The notes under the pieces are model-generated. The model was not told where the DNA came from and did no database searches. It was given only the letters and a program-made list of their open reading frames with translations. Position numbers and translations under genes: made by a program. Source: JAZKFT01 sp040386335 (GTDB lineage Bacteria > Bacteroidota > Bacteroidia > Chitinophagales > Chitinophagaceae). Taken from it: a stretch of 64,000 bases of DNA. The stretch covers positions 1 through 64,000 of the forward strand of contig JAZKFT010000034.1 of assembly GCA_040386335.1 (NCBI GenBank), in the 5' to 3' direction. Of the stretch, positions 16,583 through 24,501 are shown piece by piece. Position 1 is the first letter of the stretch. Every line of letters begins with the position of its first letter.

Positions 16583-16747
16583 AATCTTTTTAAATTAATG
16601 TGGGAAATGTGGAAAATGTGGAAATGTGAAAATTGACTTTATAATCCAATCTTCATCACCAAATTCCCCCTCCCAATTTTTATCATTATTATTCCCGTTC
16701 GCCCGGTGCTCTCATTTCCACATTTCCCACATTTCCACATTTGCATA

Positions 16748-17245
16748 CTAATGCTTCTTCCCAATCACCACTGCTCCCACCATCGCACTCAAAAACAACA
16801 CACTGCTTATCTCAAACGGTATCACATAATCCCTGTAAAGTATCATTCCCAGGTGTTTGATAAGGCCGATGCCACCTTGCCCCATATTCAGCGACTGGTC
16901 TTTGATCCCTGTATTTAAGGCCGCAATAATGATCAGCATCAGGCAGCCCCCTGCAACTGCACCGCTCAGTATCATATATTTATTCTTCTGGGGTTCAGTT
17001 TCACTGTTGAGGTTCATCAACATTAGCACAAACAGGAACAACACCATGATGGCTCCGGCGTACACTATAATATTTACAATGGCTAAAAACTGGGCATTCA
17101 TTAAGATATAATGGCCGCTGATAGCAAAAAAAGTAACAATGAGGAAAAGCACACTGTACACCGGGTTTTTACGTGTAACTACCATTAATGCACTACCAAC
17201 TGCCAGCGCACTTAAAAACCAGAAAAGTATTTGTGTAATATTCAT
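16748..17245 (-). CDS. nuoJ: NADH-quinone oxidoreductase subunit J
   Basis: NuoJ is a five-helix membrane subunit of complex I whose third helix moves during coupling. From the ATG at 17245 the protein has 165 residues. Key blocks are ALMVVTRKNPVYSVLFLIV, AQFLAIVNIIVYAGAIMVLFLFV and the C-terminal FEISSVLFLSAMVGAVVIGKK. The frame also has a TTG start five codons upstream, but the ATG gives the usual start MNITQILFWFLSA. Between it and nuoI (17246-17361) I see only GGTCAT/GACC-type words. Confidence 0.93.
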   Translation of the reverse strand: MNITQILFWFLSALAVGSALMVVTRKNPVYSVLFLIVTFFAISGHYILMNAQFLAIVNIIVYAGAIMVLFLFVLMLMNLNSETEPQKNKYMILSGAVAGGCLMLIIIAALNTGIKDQSLNMGQGGIGLIKHLGMILYRDYVIPFEISSVLFLSAMVGAVVIGKKH

Positions 17246-17361
17246 TTCTTCTTTGTTCAAAAATTTAACCAGGCCCTTTTACGGGTCATTGGGGCGGTCA
17301 ACCGGTCAATCATCATTTTGGTTTTTGTTCTTGCTGCTTACCAGCCCTATCGAACATTGAC

Positions 17362-17946
17362 CTAATGACCATCATGACCTTCCGCTGATGGATTAGAAGT
17401 AGTTGCCACCCTCACTCTGCCCGCAGCAGCCTTCTCATAGGCCTCCTTTTCGGTTACTGGGTTGGGTATCAGCAAATCTCCTTTGCCATATATAAAACTT
17501 TGTCTCGTAAAATTCGCTGGCGTAAAGGTTTCGCTCAGGTAAATGGCGTCCTTGGGGCATGCCTCTTCACATAATCCACAGAAAATACAACGCAGCATGT
17601 TGATCTCGTACCTGGCCGCGTATTTTTCTTCCTTGTATAAATTCTCTTCGCCGGGCAGTCTCTCAGCACCTTCCATTGTAATAGCCTCGGCAGGGCAGGC
17701 CACGGCACAAAGGCCGCAGGCAGTGCAGCGTTCACGGCCTTCCTCGTCGCGGTTTAGTACGTGAAGCCCACGGAAAACCGGGCTAAAAGGCCTCGTTTTT
17801 TCCGGGTAATTAATAGTGGGTCTCTTTTTAAAAAGATGGCTGAAAGTAATAGCCATGCCCTTGAGTATGGAAGGAAGGTACATCTTCTCCCAAATGCTCA
17901 TTGGTTTTCGGCTTACTTGTTTGCCCCTATCGGTTAATGCTTGCAT
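17362..17946 (-). CDS. nuoI: NADH-quinone oxidoreductase subunit I
   Basis: NuoI holds two [4Fe-4S] clusters (N6a, N6b) in the connecting arm of complex I. The 194-residue protein has two ferredoxin motifs, CTACGLCAVACP at about residues 77-88 and CIFCGLCEEACP at about 117-128. The N-terminus (YLPSILKGMAITFSHLFKKRPTINYPE) is the amphipathic anchor that sits on the membrane. The C-terminal part after the second motif is longer than in E. coli and Ala/Arg-rich. In the genome it is separated from nuoH by a methyltransferase gene, which breaks the usual H-I adjacency. Confidence 0.95.
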   Translation of the reverse strand: MQALTDRGKQVSRKPMSIWEKMYLPSILKGMAITFSHLFKKRPTINYPEKTRPFSPVFRGLHVLNRDEEGRERCTACGLCAVACPAEAITMEGAERLPGEENLYKEEKYAARYEINMLRCIFCGLCEEACPKDAIYLSETFTPANFTRQSFIYGKGDLLIPNPVTEKEAYEKAAAGRVRVATTSNPSAEGHDGH

Positions 17947-17987
17947 TATTTAGTTTTTCTTCTTTAAGACCACCTGGTAATATTTCT

Positions 17988-18887
17988 CTATTTCTTCTTC
18001 AATACACAGTAAATCGTGGACCCATTAAATTTCCCGGTACCCATCAAATACAACAACCGGAGATTTTTCTTCATTGTGCTTTGCTTCTGTAAAAACGCTC
18101 TTTCCTTTATATACTCAACTTCAAAACCCATTTCCCCGGCAATGGTCTTTATGGATTCTACGGTAAAGAAATTGATATGCAGTGGCGGCCCCGACTGATA
18201 GATCTCTTCTCCATTCTTGTCAAAATTTAATCGCTTGTTATAGTTAGGCACCGTAAAGCCAAACCTGCCCGAGGGTTTTAGAGCTGAATGGATAGCAGCA
18301 AAAGCGCCCTTAAGGTTATCGATATGCTCTATTACTTCAAAGGCAAGAACTGCAGCAAAATGTTCCCTGTAATCCTGCAAATTATCCGTGGTACCCTGTA
18401 TCACATTGATGCCAAGTTCCTTGGCAGCTGCGGCTATTTGAATAGCTGGCTCAAAGCCGGTATAGGCTATCCCTTTAGACTGGATATAGTTTCCTACGAA
18501 ACCAATTCCACAACCTATCTCAGCGATTTCTCCAGGTTTTTTTGAAAGAACTCTTTTTAAAACCCAGCTTTTATCGAATCCCAAAGGTGGCTGAGCTCCT
18601 TGCTTTAGTTGTTCAAGTTGCTTTGAATAGTTGTTATAAGAACTCAGATCGCTATACAGTTTTGAATAATACCCGTCGATGTCAAAATCCTTCAAATCCT
18701 TTTCAAAAAAAACGATCCCACAGTTTTTACACGACACCAAATTGTACCTGTTGTTCACTTTCCTGATTTCACCCGAACAAATCTTACACTTCTTATAATC
18801 CGAAAGTTGTGTAATGTCGCTTACCAGGGCCGTGTGTTGTTGCATACAGTGTGCTTGGTTTAATTTTTTATCAGGTAAATGCACCAT
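17988..18887 (-). CDS. Class I SAM-dependent methyltransferase with N-terminal zinc ribbon
   Basis: The protein has about 299 residues and is inserted in the nuo operon between nuoH and nuoI. The N-terminal C-x2-C (CKIC, near residue 35) and C-x2-C (CKNC, near 54) form a likely zinc ribbon. A Rossmann methyltransferase follows: AEIGCGIGFVGNYI binds SAM, FEVIEHIDNLKGAF is motif II, and PSGRFGFTVPNYN is motif III. This architecture is common among methyltransferases that act on glycans or small molecules. I cannot name a substrate, and nothing shows that it modifies complex I. A later start at 18845 is also possible. The gap to nuoH is about 55 bases, so it is probably co-transcribed. Confidence 0.8.
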   Translation of the reverse strand: MVHLPDKKLNQAHCMQQHTALVSDITQLSDYKKCKICSGEIRKVNNRYNLVSCKNCGIVFFEKDLKDFDIDGYYSKLYSDLSSYNNYSKQLEQLKQGAQPPLGFDKSWVLKRVLSKKPGEIAEIGCGIGFVGNYIQSKGIAYTGFEPAIQIAAAAKELGINVIQGTTDNLQDYREHFAAVLAFEVIEHIDNLKGAFAAIHSALKPSGRFGFTVPNYNKRLNFDKNGEEIYQSGPPLHINFFTVESIKTIAGEMGFEVEYIKERAFLQKQSTMKKNLRLLYLMGTGKFNGSTIYCVLKKK

Positions 18888-18941
18888 GATTGAAAGGTGC
18901 AAAAATATTTTTATAGCCTATACAGCCCAATTTTATTATAG

Positions 18942-19994
18942 TTAGTGATGGTATTGTTGCCATAATAAAATAGCCACGCCTGTTATCACCATATTTAGCA
19001 GTGCCAGTGGTATCATGCTCTTCCATCCGAGGTTCATGAGCTGGTCGTAACGAAACCTTGGAATCGTCCACCGCACCCACATAAATACGAATACAAAAAA
19101 GATGGTTTTGCCCATCAGGCAGGCAAATCCAAGCAAGGCTACCCACCAGGAATGTCCAAGGGCGGCATCGTTTACAAACGGTATATCGTAACCCCCAAAA
19201 TAAAGCGTGGCCATGATGGCGCTGCTGATATACATGTTGATGTATTCAGCAAAAAGATAGAAGCCAAGTTTCATGGACGAATACTCCTGGTGGTATCCGA
19301 AATTAAGTTCATTTTCTGCCTCCGGCAAGTCAAAAGGTGTACGGTTGCACTCGGCAAATGCACATACGATGAAAATCAGGAAGCCCAGCGGCTGTTTAAA
19401 TATATTCCAGACATGATCTTGTTGCTGCACCACAATTTCCCTGAGACTCAAAGAACCACTTACCATAACCAGCGCTATGATAGACAAGCCCATGGCCAGT
19501 TCGTAGGAAATATTTTGTGAAGCACCGCGCAGTGCGGAAAGCAGGGAGAATTTATTGTTAGATGCCCATCCGCCGATCATAATGCCATACACGCCTAAAG
19601 CCACCACACCAAAAACATAAAGGATGGCAATATTCAGATCAGCAATCTGGAGCGTAATATTTCTTCCAAACATTTCGAGCGTACTTCCCCATGGTATAAC
19701 CGCACTGGTCATCAGGGCGGCCATCATCGCTAAACCGGGACCCATAATAAAAAGCACCTTATTGGCATGGCTTGGAATAATATCTTCTTTGGAAAATAGT
19801 TTTACCGCATCAGCAAAGGGCTGCAAAATACCAAATGGACCCGCACGATTAGGACCCCGGCGATCCTGCAACCAGGCTGCAACCTTACGTTCGGCATAGG
19901 TGCTGTACATCGCAAACACCAAAGCGATGGTTACAATCACGGCAATGAGTAAAAATTTTTCAAGCAGTAATGCCCAGTCTATTACTAATAACAT
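18942..19994 (-). CDS. nuoH: NADH-quinone oxidoreductase subunit H
   Basis: NuoH forms much of the quinone entry channel of complex I. The 350-residue protein has about eight membrane helices. Family blocks are ERKVAAWLQDRRGPNRAGPFG, LQPFADAVKLFSKE, and the quinone-site loop FAECNRTPFDLPEAENEL with its conserved acidic residues. The last part contains RWTIPRFRYDQLMNLGWK. It starts at an ATG at 19994, 23 bases after nuoG ends. The sequence continues in normal order into the operon, except for the methyltransferase that follows instead of nuoI. Confidence 0.96.
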   Translation of the reverse strand: MLLVIDWALLLEKFLLIAVIVTIALVFAMYSTYAERKVAAWLQDRRGPNRAGPFGILQPFADAVKLFSKEDIIPSHANKVLFIMGPGLAMMAALMTSAVIPWGSTLEMFGRNITLQIADLNIAILYVFGVVALGVYGIMIGGWASNNKFSLLSALRGASQNISYELAMGLSIIALVMVSGSLSLREIVVQQQDHVWNIFKQPLGFLIFIVCAFAECNRTPFDLPEAENELNFGYHQEYSSMKLGFYLFAEYINMYISSAIMATLYFGGYDIPFVNDAALGHSWWVALLGFACLMGKTIFFVFVFMWVRWTIPRFRYDQLMNLGWKSMIPLALLNMVITGVAILLWQQYHH

Positions 19995-20017
19995 GAATCG
20001 CGGTTTATTCGGTTGGT

Positions 20018-21118
20018 CTATTTAAAATCAGTTGAATGGGCGGGGCCATCGATCAACGATAAATCTGTTTGTGGCTTGTTTACTTCGCTGATGCTATGGA
20101 TATTCATCAGCAACCTTGGTTTGTGTGTGGTCAATACATCATACAAAACCTCTTTGGGTTTTTGCAAGCCTTCGTAGTGACCCTGTGCAATCACCGAATG
20201 GCGGTTTACTTTAGTTGGCCCTTCGATCACCCAGTCACCTGTTTTCTTTTTTTCAAAACGACACTCATTGCAAATCCAGCCTGGTTTACCATCTTCCACG
20301 CTGATAATTTCTCCCCATTGGTCTTTACGGGCAGTAACACGGAACACCTCGTCGCCGCGAAGCCACAAAGTAGTTTTTCCGCAGCATTTTTCGCAATCGC
20401 GGTGCGCATCCACGGGCTTGGTAAACCAAACCCTGTTTTTAAACCGGAAAGTACGGTCTGTTAAAGCGCCCACGGGGCATACATCGATCACGTTACCTAT
20501 AAAATCGTTGTCGAGACTTTTTTCAATGTAAGTGGCAATTTCAGCATGGTCACCACGACTCAGGATACCATGTACTCTTTTGTTGGTTACCTGGTCGGCA
20601 GTAAACACACAACGGAAGCACATAATGCAACGTGTCATGTGTAACTGAATGTAAGGCCCTAAATCATGCTTTTTAAAAGTACGGCGTTGAAATTCGTAGC
20701 GGGTGCCTTCCTTACCATGTTCGTAGCCAAGGTCCTGCAAATGGCATTCGCCGGCCTGGTCGCAAATCGGGCAATCTAACGGATGGTTGATCAATAAGAA
20801 TTCTACTACACCGGCACGGGCGTCGATCACTTTTTCGCTGGTGATATTTTTCACTTCCATGCCATCCATCACCGTTGTGCGGCAACTGGCAACCAGTTTA
20901 GGCATGGGGCGTGGGTCTTTTTCGCTACCCTTACTTACTTCTACCAAACAGGTGCGGCACTTACCGCCACTGCCTTGCAACGGCGTGTAGTAACACATGG
21001 CGGGAGGTGCCACCTCGCCGCCTACTTTTCTTGCAGCCTGCAAAATAGTAGTACCCGCCGGCACTTCAACAGTGATATTGTCGATGGTTACTTTAAATAA
21101 TGGTGTTGGTTCTGCCAT
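20018..21118 (-). CDS. nuoG: NADH-quinone oxidoreductase subunit G, short form
   Basis: NuoG carries the iron-sulfur clusters that pass electrons from NuoF toward NuoI. This 366-residue version has the N-terminal [2Fe-2S] domain (PPAMCYYTPLQGSGGKCRTC), the His/Cys motif HPLDCPICDQAGECHLQ and the first [4Fe-4S] site RCIMCFRCVF with VCPVGAL. A further Cys set is at CEKCCGKTT and CNECRFEKKK. The large molybdopterin-like domain found in 700-900-residue forms is absent. The C-terminus ends naturally at GPAHSTDFK, and nuoH starts 23 bases later, so this is not a frameshifted gene. Short NuoG is known in Bacteroidota. Confidence 0.93.
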   Translation of the reverse strand: MAEPTPLFKVTIDNITVEVPAGTTILQAARKVGGEVAPPAMCYYTPLQGSGGKCRTCLVEVSKGSEKDPRPMPKLVASCRTTVMDGMEVKNITSEKVIDARAGVVEFLLINHPLDCPICDQAGECHLQDLGYEHGKEGTRYEFQRRTFKKHDLGPYIQLHMTRCIMCFRCVFTADQVTNKRVHGILSRGDHAEIATYIEKSLDNDFIGNVIDVCPVGALTDRTFRFKNRVWFTKPVDAHRDCEKCCGKTTLWLRGDEVFRVTARKDQWGEIISVEDGKPGWICNECRFEKKKTGDWVIEGPTKVNRHSVIAQGHYEGLQKPKEVLYDVLTTHKPRLLMNIHSISEVNKPQTDLSLIDGPAHSTDFK

Positions 21119-21179
21119 ATTTTTTTATTTTTCGCAAAGACGCCAGGGAGCGAAGTCGCAAAGATTTTTTATTGTTTCC

Positions 21180-22532
21180 CTAAGCTGGCACATGCAACTC
21201 GTCCGCATAATGTCTTAATCCATAGTTACTGGCCAAACATTCCTGTGGGTTTAGCACATGCCATTCAAACTCATCCCTGAAATGACGGATAGCCGCTGCT
21301 ACCGGCCAGGCTGCTGCATCGCCCAGCGGGCAAATGGTATTTCCCTCTATCTTACGCTGAATATCCCACAGCAGATCTATATCACTCAGTTTGCCCTTCC
21401 CGTTTTCAATGTTCAACAGGATCTTCTCCATCCAGCCGGTGCCTTCGCGACAGGGGCTACACTGACCACAACTTTCATGGCGGTAAAAACGGGCTAGTGA
21501 ATAGGTATGCCGAACCACGCATTGATCTTCATCCAAAACAATAAAACCACCGCTGCCCATCATACTGCCAGATGCAAATCCGCCATCTGCCAGGCTCTCG
21601 TAGCTCATGTAGCGGGTTTCGCCTTTTGCCGTTTTCAATAATAAATTCGCCGGCAAGATAGGCACAGATGAACCTCCCGGTATACATGCTTTTAAACGTT
21701 TTCCGTTGGCGATACCACCACAGTATTCATCACTGTAAATAAACTCCTCTACGCTTTGGGTCATGTCAATTTCATACACCCCCGGTTTGCGGATATTGCC
21801 ACAGGCTGAAATTAACTTCGTACCAGTGCTTTTGCCCACACCTATTTTAGCATATTCCTCTCCACCAATATTAATGATTGGCCCTACAGCCGCAATTGAT
21901 TCCACATTGTTTACCACCGTTGGCCTTTCCCATACGCCTTTAACCGCCGGGAATGGTGGCTTTAACCTCGGGTTACCACGTTTGCCTTCGAGACTTTCCA
22001 GCAAAGCCGTCTCTTCACCACAGATATAGGCACCGGCCCCCCGTTGTATATATATCTCATGGTCGAAACCGGTTCCCAAAATATTTTTTCCCAGCCATCC
22101 ATGGTGTTTGGCTTCGCCGATTGCGTGTTCAAGGATATCCACGATCCAGGCATATTCACCACGGATATAGATATACGAAACATTGGCTCCCAGGGCAAAT
22201 GACGAAACGATCATACCCTCCAATAATAGGTGGGGTAAAAACTCCATTAGGTAACGGTCCTTAAAAGTACCGGGTTCACTTTCATCGGCATTCACCACCA
22301 GGTGACGGGGAATGCCTTCAGGTTTTGCAATAAAACTCCATTTCATTCCAGTTGGAAAGCCGGCACCGCCACGGCCACGAAGACCGCTTTTCTTCACTTC
22401 TTCCACAACCGCTTCGGGGCTCATTTCTTTAAAAGCCTTTTCCACGCTCCGGTATCCACCTTCCCGGCGGTACACATCATACAGGCGTATGTTGGGTACA
22501 TGTGCTTTTTCTAACAGTAGTTTTCTACTCAT
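21180..22532 (-). CDS. nuoF: NADH-quinone oxidoreductase subunit F
   Basis: NuoF binds NADH and FMN and holds cluster N3, the entry point of electrons to complex I. The 450-residue protein has KKSGLRGRGGAGFPTGMKW (FMN and NADH binding), NADESEPGTFKDR, a second glycine-rich block IQRGAGAYICGEETALLES, and the [4Fe-4S] ligands in ESCGQCSPCREG plus a later Cys in NTICPLGDAAAW. It begins with RKLLLEKAHVPNIRLYDVYRR, typical of Bacteroidota. Two DUF4440 proteins and a VOC protein separate it from nuoE, which is normally the adjacent partner. Confidence 0.96.
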   Translation of the reverse strand: MSRKLLLEKAHVPNIRLYDVYRREGGYRSVEKAFKEMSPEAVVEEVKKSGLRGRGGAGFPTGMKWSFIAKPEGIPRHLVVNADESEPGTFKDRYLMEFLPHLLLEGMIVSSFALGANVSYIYIRGEYAWIVDILEHAIGEAKHHGWLGKNILGTGFDHEIYIQRGAGAYICGEETALLESLEGKRGNPRLKPPFPAVKGVWERPTVVNNVESIAAVGPIINIGGEEYAKIGVGKSTGTKLISACGNIRKPGVYEIDMTQSVEEFIYSDEYCGGIANGKRLKACIPGGSSVPILPANLLLKTAKGETRYMSYESLADGGFASGSMMGSGGFIVLDEDQCVVRHTYSLARFYRHESCGQCSPCREGTGWMEKILLNIENGKGKLSDIDLLWDIQRKIEGNTICPLGDAAAWPVAAAIRHFRDEFEWHVLNPQECLASNYGLRHYADELHVPA

Positions 22533-22540
22533 GTTTTTTG

Positions 22541-22996
22541 CTAATTAGTCTTGTTCACACTTTGCCTCGCTGCCAGTTTCCATCCATCGGCCTGTTTTAT
22601 CCAAACCAATAATATTTTCATGTCCAGATCCAATGGCTTCCCATTAAAAAACAAGGCCACTTTTGACTCCATAGTTACAATGGCTGTTCCATTGTATATT
22701 TTGATGACCATATCAGCCGGGTCCATCTTTTTATAATCCTGCTCTCCGCTTACCACCGAGCGAATCAATTGCGACTTAGTTTGTACCAGTCCGTTGGTGT
22801 GACCATAACTTACTTCATCACTCAGTAATGTGCTTAAAACAACACTGTCCTTTGAGATCAGCGCATTTTTAAGACCTGCTATCTTCATCATTATTTCCAT
22901 CTGCTCCGCACCAGCGGTAGTTCCTTGCTGTGCTTTTGCCATGAAAGATAAGTATCCACCAAGTACCAAAAGAAGCATTTTCTTCACTGGATTCAT
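22541..22996 (-). CDS. DUF4440/SnoaL-like (NTF2-fold) secreted protein, first paralogue
   Basis: A 151-residue protein with a signal peptide (KKMLLLVLGGYLSFMAKA) followed by an NTF2-like cone fold. Family marks are LLSDEVSYGHTNGLVQTKSQLI and the C-terminal LLVWIKQADGWKLAARQSV. DUF4440 proteins bind small molecules or act as unnamed enzymes, and no catalytic set can be read here. The paralogue at 23412-23846 shares YGHx(T/S)x(G/N)GxxQT and W+L..RQ. The gene overlaps the VOC gene by 4 bases (ATGA) and ends 8 bases before nuoF starts, so it is inserted inside the nuo operon. Confidence 0.82.
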   Translation of the reverse strand: MNPVKKMLLLVLGGYLSFMAKAQQGTTAGAEQMEIMMKIAGLKNALISKDSVVLSTLLSDEVSYGHTNGLVQTKSQLIRSVVSGEQDYKKMDPADMVIKIYNGTAIVTMESKVALFFNGKPLDLDMKILLVWIKQADGWKLAARQSVNKTN

Positions 22997-23400
22997 TTTT
23001 TCAATTCATGATTAAACATCCAGCTAATACCAAATTTATCGGTAAGCATACCGAATTTGGCTCCCCAAAATTGATCCTGCAGCGGCATCGTAATAGTGCC
23101 TCCTTCAGCCATGGCATTGAACACGGTTTCGATTTGTGCCGCATCAACTATCTCCATACTTAACTGCACGTTTCCGGTTGGCAGCGCAGGCTGTCCTTTA
23201 AACGAATCGGACAACATGATCAGGTTATCTCCGAACAAAAGCCGTGCATGCATAATTTTATCTTTCCAATCGTCTTCGCTGGGCATGGGGCTATCACCAT
23301 ACGTAGTTCTCATGGTTACTTCTCCACCAAAAGCCGTGGCATAAAAGTCCAATGCTTCTGCGGCATTACCGGCAAAATGGAGGTAAGGTGTTAGTTTCAT
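22993..23400 (-). CDS. VOC-superfamily (PhnB-like glyoxalase fold) protein
   Basis: A protein of 135 residues starting MKLTPYLHFAGNAAEALDFY with the first beta-alpha-beta unit of the vicinal oxygen chelate fold. It continues with MHARLLFGDNLIMLSDSFKG and the second unit ending FWGAKFGMLTDKFGISWMFN. This is the PhnB/demethylmenaquinone-methyltransferase-like group, whose members have no single known reaction. The frame is open to 23475, but the ATG at 23400 gives the family start. It lies between two DUF4440 paralogues and overlaps one of them by 4 bases, so all three were likely acquired or rearranged as one unit. Confidence 0.85.
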   Translation of the reverse strand: MKLTPYLHFAGNAAEALDFYATAFGGEVTMRTTYGDSPMPSEDDWKDKIMHARLLFGDNLIMLSDSFKGQPALPTGNVQLSMEIVDAAQIETVFNAMAEGGTITMPLQDQFWGAKFGMLTDKFGISWMFNHELKK

Positions 23401-23411
23401 TTTTGTAGTTT

Positions 23412-23846
23412 TTAGAATGCAATAAAAGCCGCCTGCCTGCCAAACAAACGCCATTTGCCTTTCTCCTTTACCCAAACCAATATCATAGCAAAGTCAAGTT
23501 TTGAAACGGTACCGTTCGGCTTGTTTTCATTTGCCTTAAAAAAATGTCTTGAAATGGCTGTTTTGCCATTAAAATACACCGTCATATTGGTAATCGAGGT
23601 ATCTGTATATCTTGATTTATTTGCACTGATGCTTTTGATAGCTTCTTCTCTTGTCTGCAGGTTGCCGTGAGAATGCCCATAAGTGGCGGTTTTGGCAAAA
23701 AGATCTTCAAGAGTAAGGCTGTCCTTAGATCCGAAAATAGTATGGCTCAACAAGTAAGTTCGTTCAATCACTTCATTTTCGTCCTTGCTTTGGGCAGATG
23801 CTGCAACACCGATAAACAACAGCAGGACCGGGATTAATTTTTTCAT
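23412..23846 (-). CDS. DUF4440/SnoaL-like (NTF2-fold) secreted protein, second paralogue
   Basis: A 144-residue protein starting MKKLIPVLLLFIGVAASAQS, a clear signal peptide, followed by an NTF2-like domain. The block ATYGHSHGNLQTREEAIKSI and the ending WVKEKGKWRLFGRQAAF are shared with the paralogue at 22541-22996. The pair surrounds a VOC protein, and all three stand between nuoE and nuoF. The frame extends four codons upstream, but the ATG at 23846 is better placed before the signal peptide. Function unknown; a periplasmic ligand-binding or stress role is possible. Confidence 0.82.
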   Translation of the reverse strand: MKKLIPVLLLFIGVAASAQSKDENEVIERTYLLSHTIFGSKDSLTLEDLFAKTATYGHSHGNLQTREEAIKSISANKSRYTDTSITNMTVYFNGKTAISRHFFKANENKPNGTVSKLDFAMILVWVKEKGKWRLFGRQAAFIAF

Positions 23847-23914
23847 TTTTATTTCCAAAGCCAGGGCCTTGTGTCTTTTTATGTGATTAAAGCATGGTCA
23901 AATCTTATTGCACC

Positions 23915-24409
23915 CTAATTATTTCTCGCAGCCGTACTTCTGCATTCCTCTATAATGGCATCTACTTTTTCTTTGGTTAAATGTTCCCGGTAGGTTTTTC
24001 CCATCTGCATCATCGGTGCATAGCCGCAGGCGCCAAGGCACTCAACAGTTTTTAGAGTAAACAATCCATCAGCTGTGGTGCCGCCTACTTTAATATCCAG
24101 CTTCTGTTTGATGTAATCGATAATATTATCGCTCCCATTAAGCATACAAGGGCCTGTCTGGCAAACTTCGAACACGTATTTTCCAACGGGTGTAAGATTA
24201 TACATGCTATAAAAAGTGGCTACTTCGTATACTTCTATCGGCTCCAGTTTCAAAAGACCAGCCACATAATCCATGGTGTCGGCGCTCAGCCATCCGCCAA
24301 ATTCATCCTGCGCCATATGCAATACCGGCAGCAAAGCACTCTTCTGTTTCCCCTCCGGGTAGTGAGAAATAAGTGTTTTAACCTCGGCTAGCTTTTGTTC
24401 TGAAAACAT
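23915..24409 (-). CDS. nuoE: NADH-quinone oxidoreductase subunit E
   Basis: NuoE is the thioredoxin-fold subunit next to NuoF that binds the off-path [2Fe-2S] cluster N1a. The 164-residue protein has all four ligands, C83 and C88 in VCQTGPCML and C124 and C128 in VECLGACGYAP. It also has the EVYEVATFYSMYNL block that contacts NuoF. It starts at the ATG at 24409. About 90 bases of CCACATTT-type repeats separate it from nuoD. Next in transcription come the DUF4440-VOC-DUF4440 trio and then nuoF. Confidence 0.95.
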   Translation of the reverse strand: MFSEQKLAEVKTLISHYPEGKQKSALLPVLHMAQDEFGGWLSADTMDYVAGLLKLEPIEVYEVATFYSMYNLTPVGKYVFEVCQTGPCMLNGSDNIIDYIKQKLDIKVGGTTADGLFTLKTVECLGACGYAPMMQMGKTYREHLTKEKVDAIIEECRSTAARNN

Positions 24410-24501
24410 ATTTTAAAACAATTTGGAATTTATTATTAGGAAATTCAAGTGCCTGCCCTTCATTTTCACACCTCCACATTTTCACATTTCCACATTAGTG
24501 C

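Noticed and set aside
20018..21118. nuoG as a truncated pseudogene
   Set aside because: All expected iron-sulfur ligands are present, the next gene follows at once and no remnant of the missing domain is seen. Short NuoG is a known Bacteroidota form.
22541..23846. DUF4440-VOC-DUF4440 as a toxin-antitoxin or polyketide cyclase set
   Set aside because: The NTF2-fold proteins carry signal peptides and lack cyclase residues that I could name, so a specific function is not supported.
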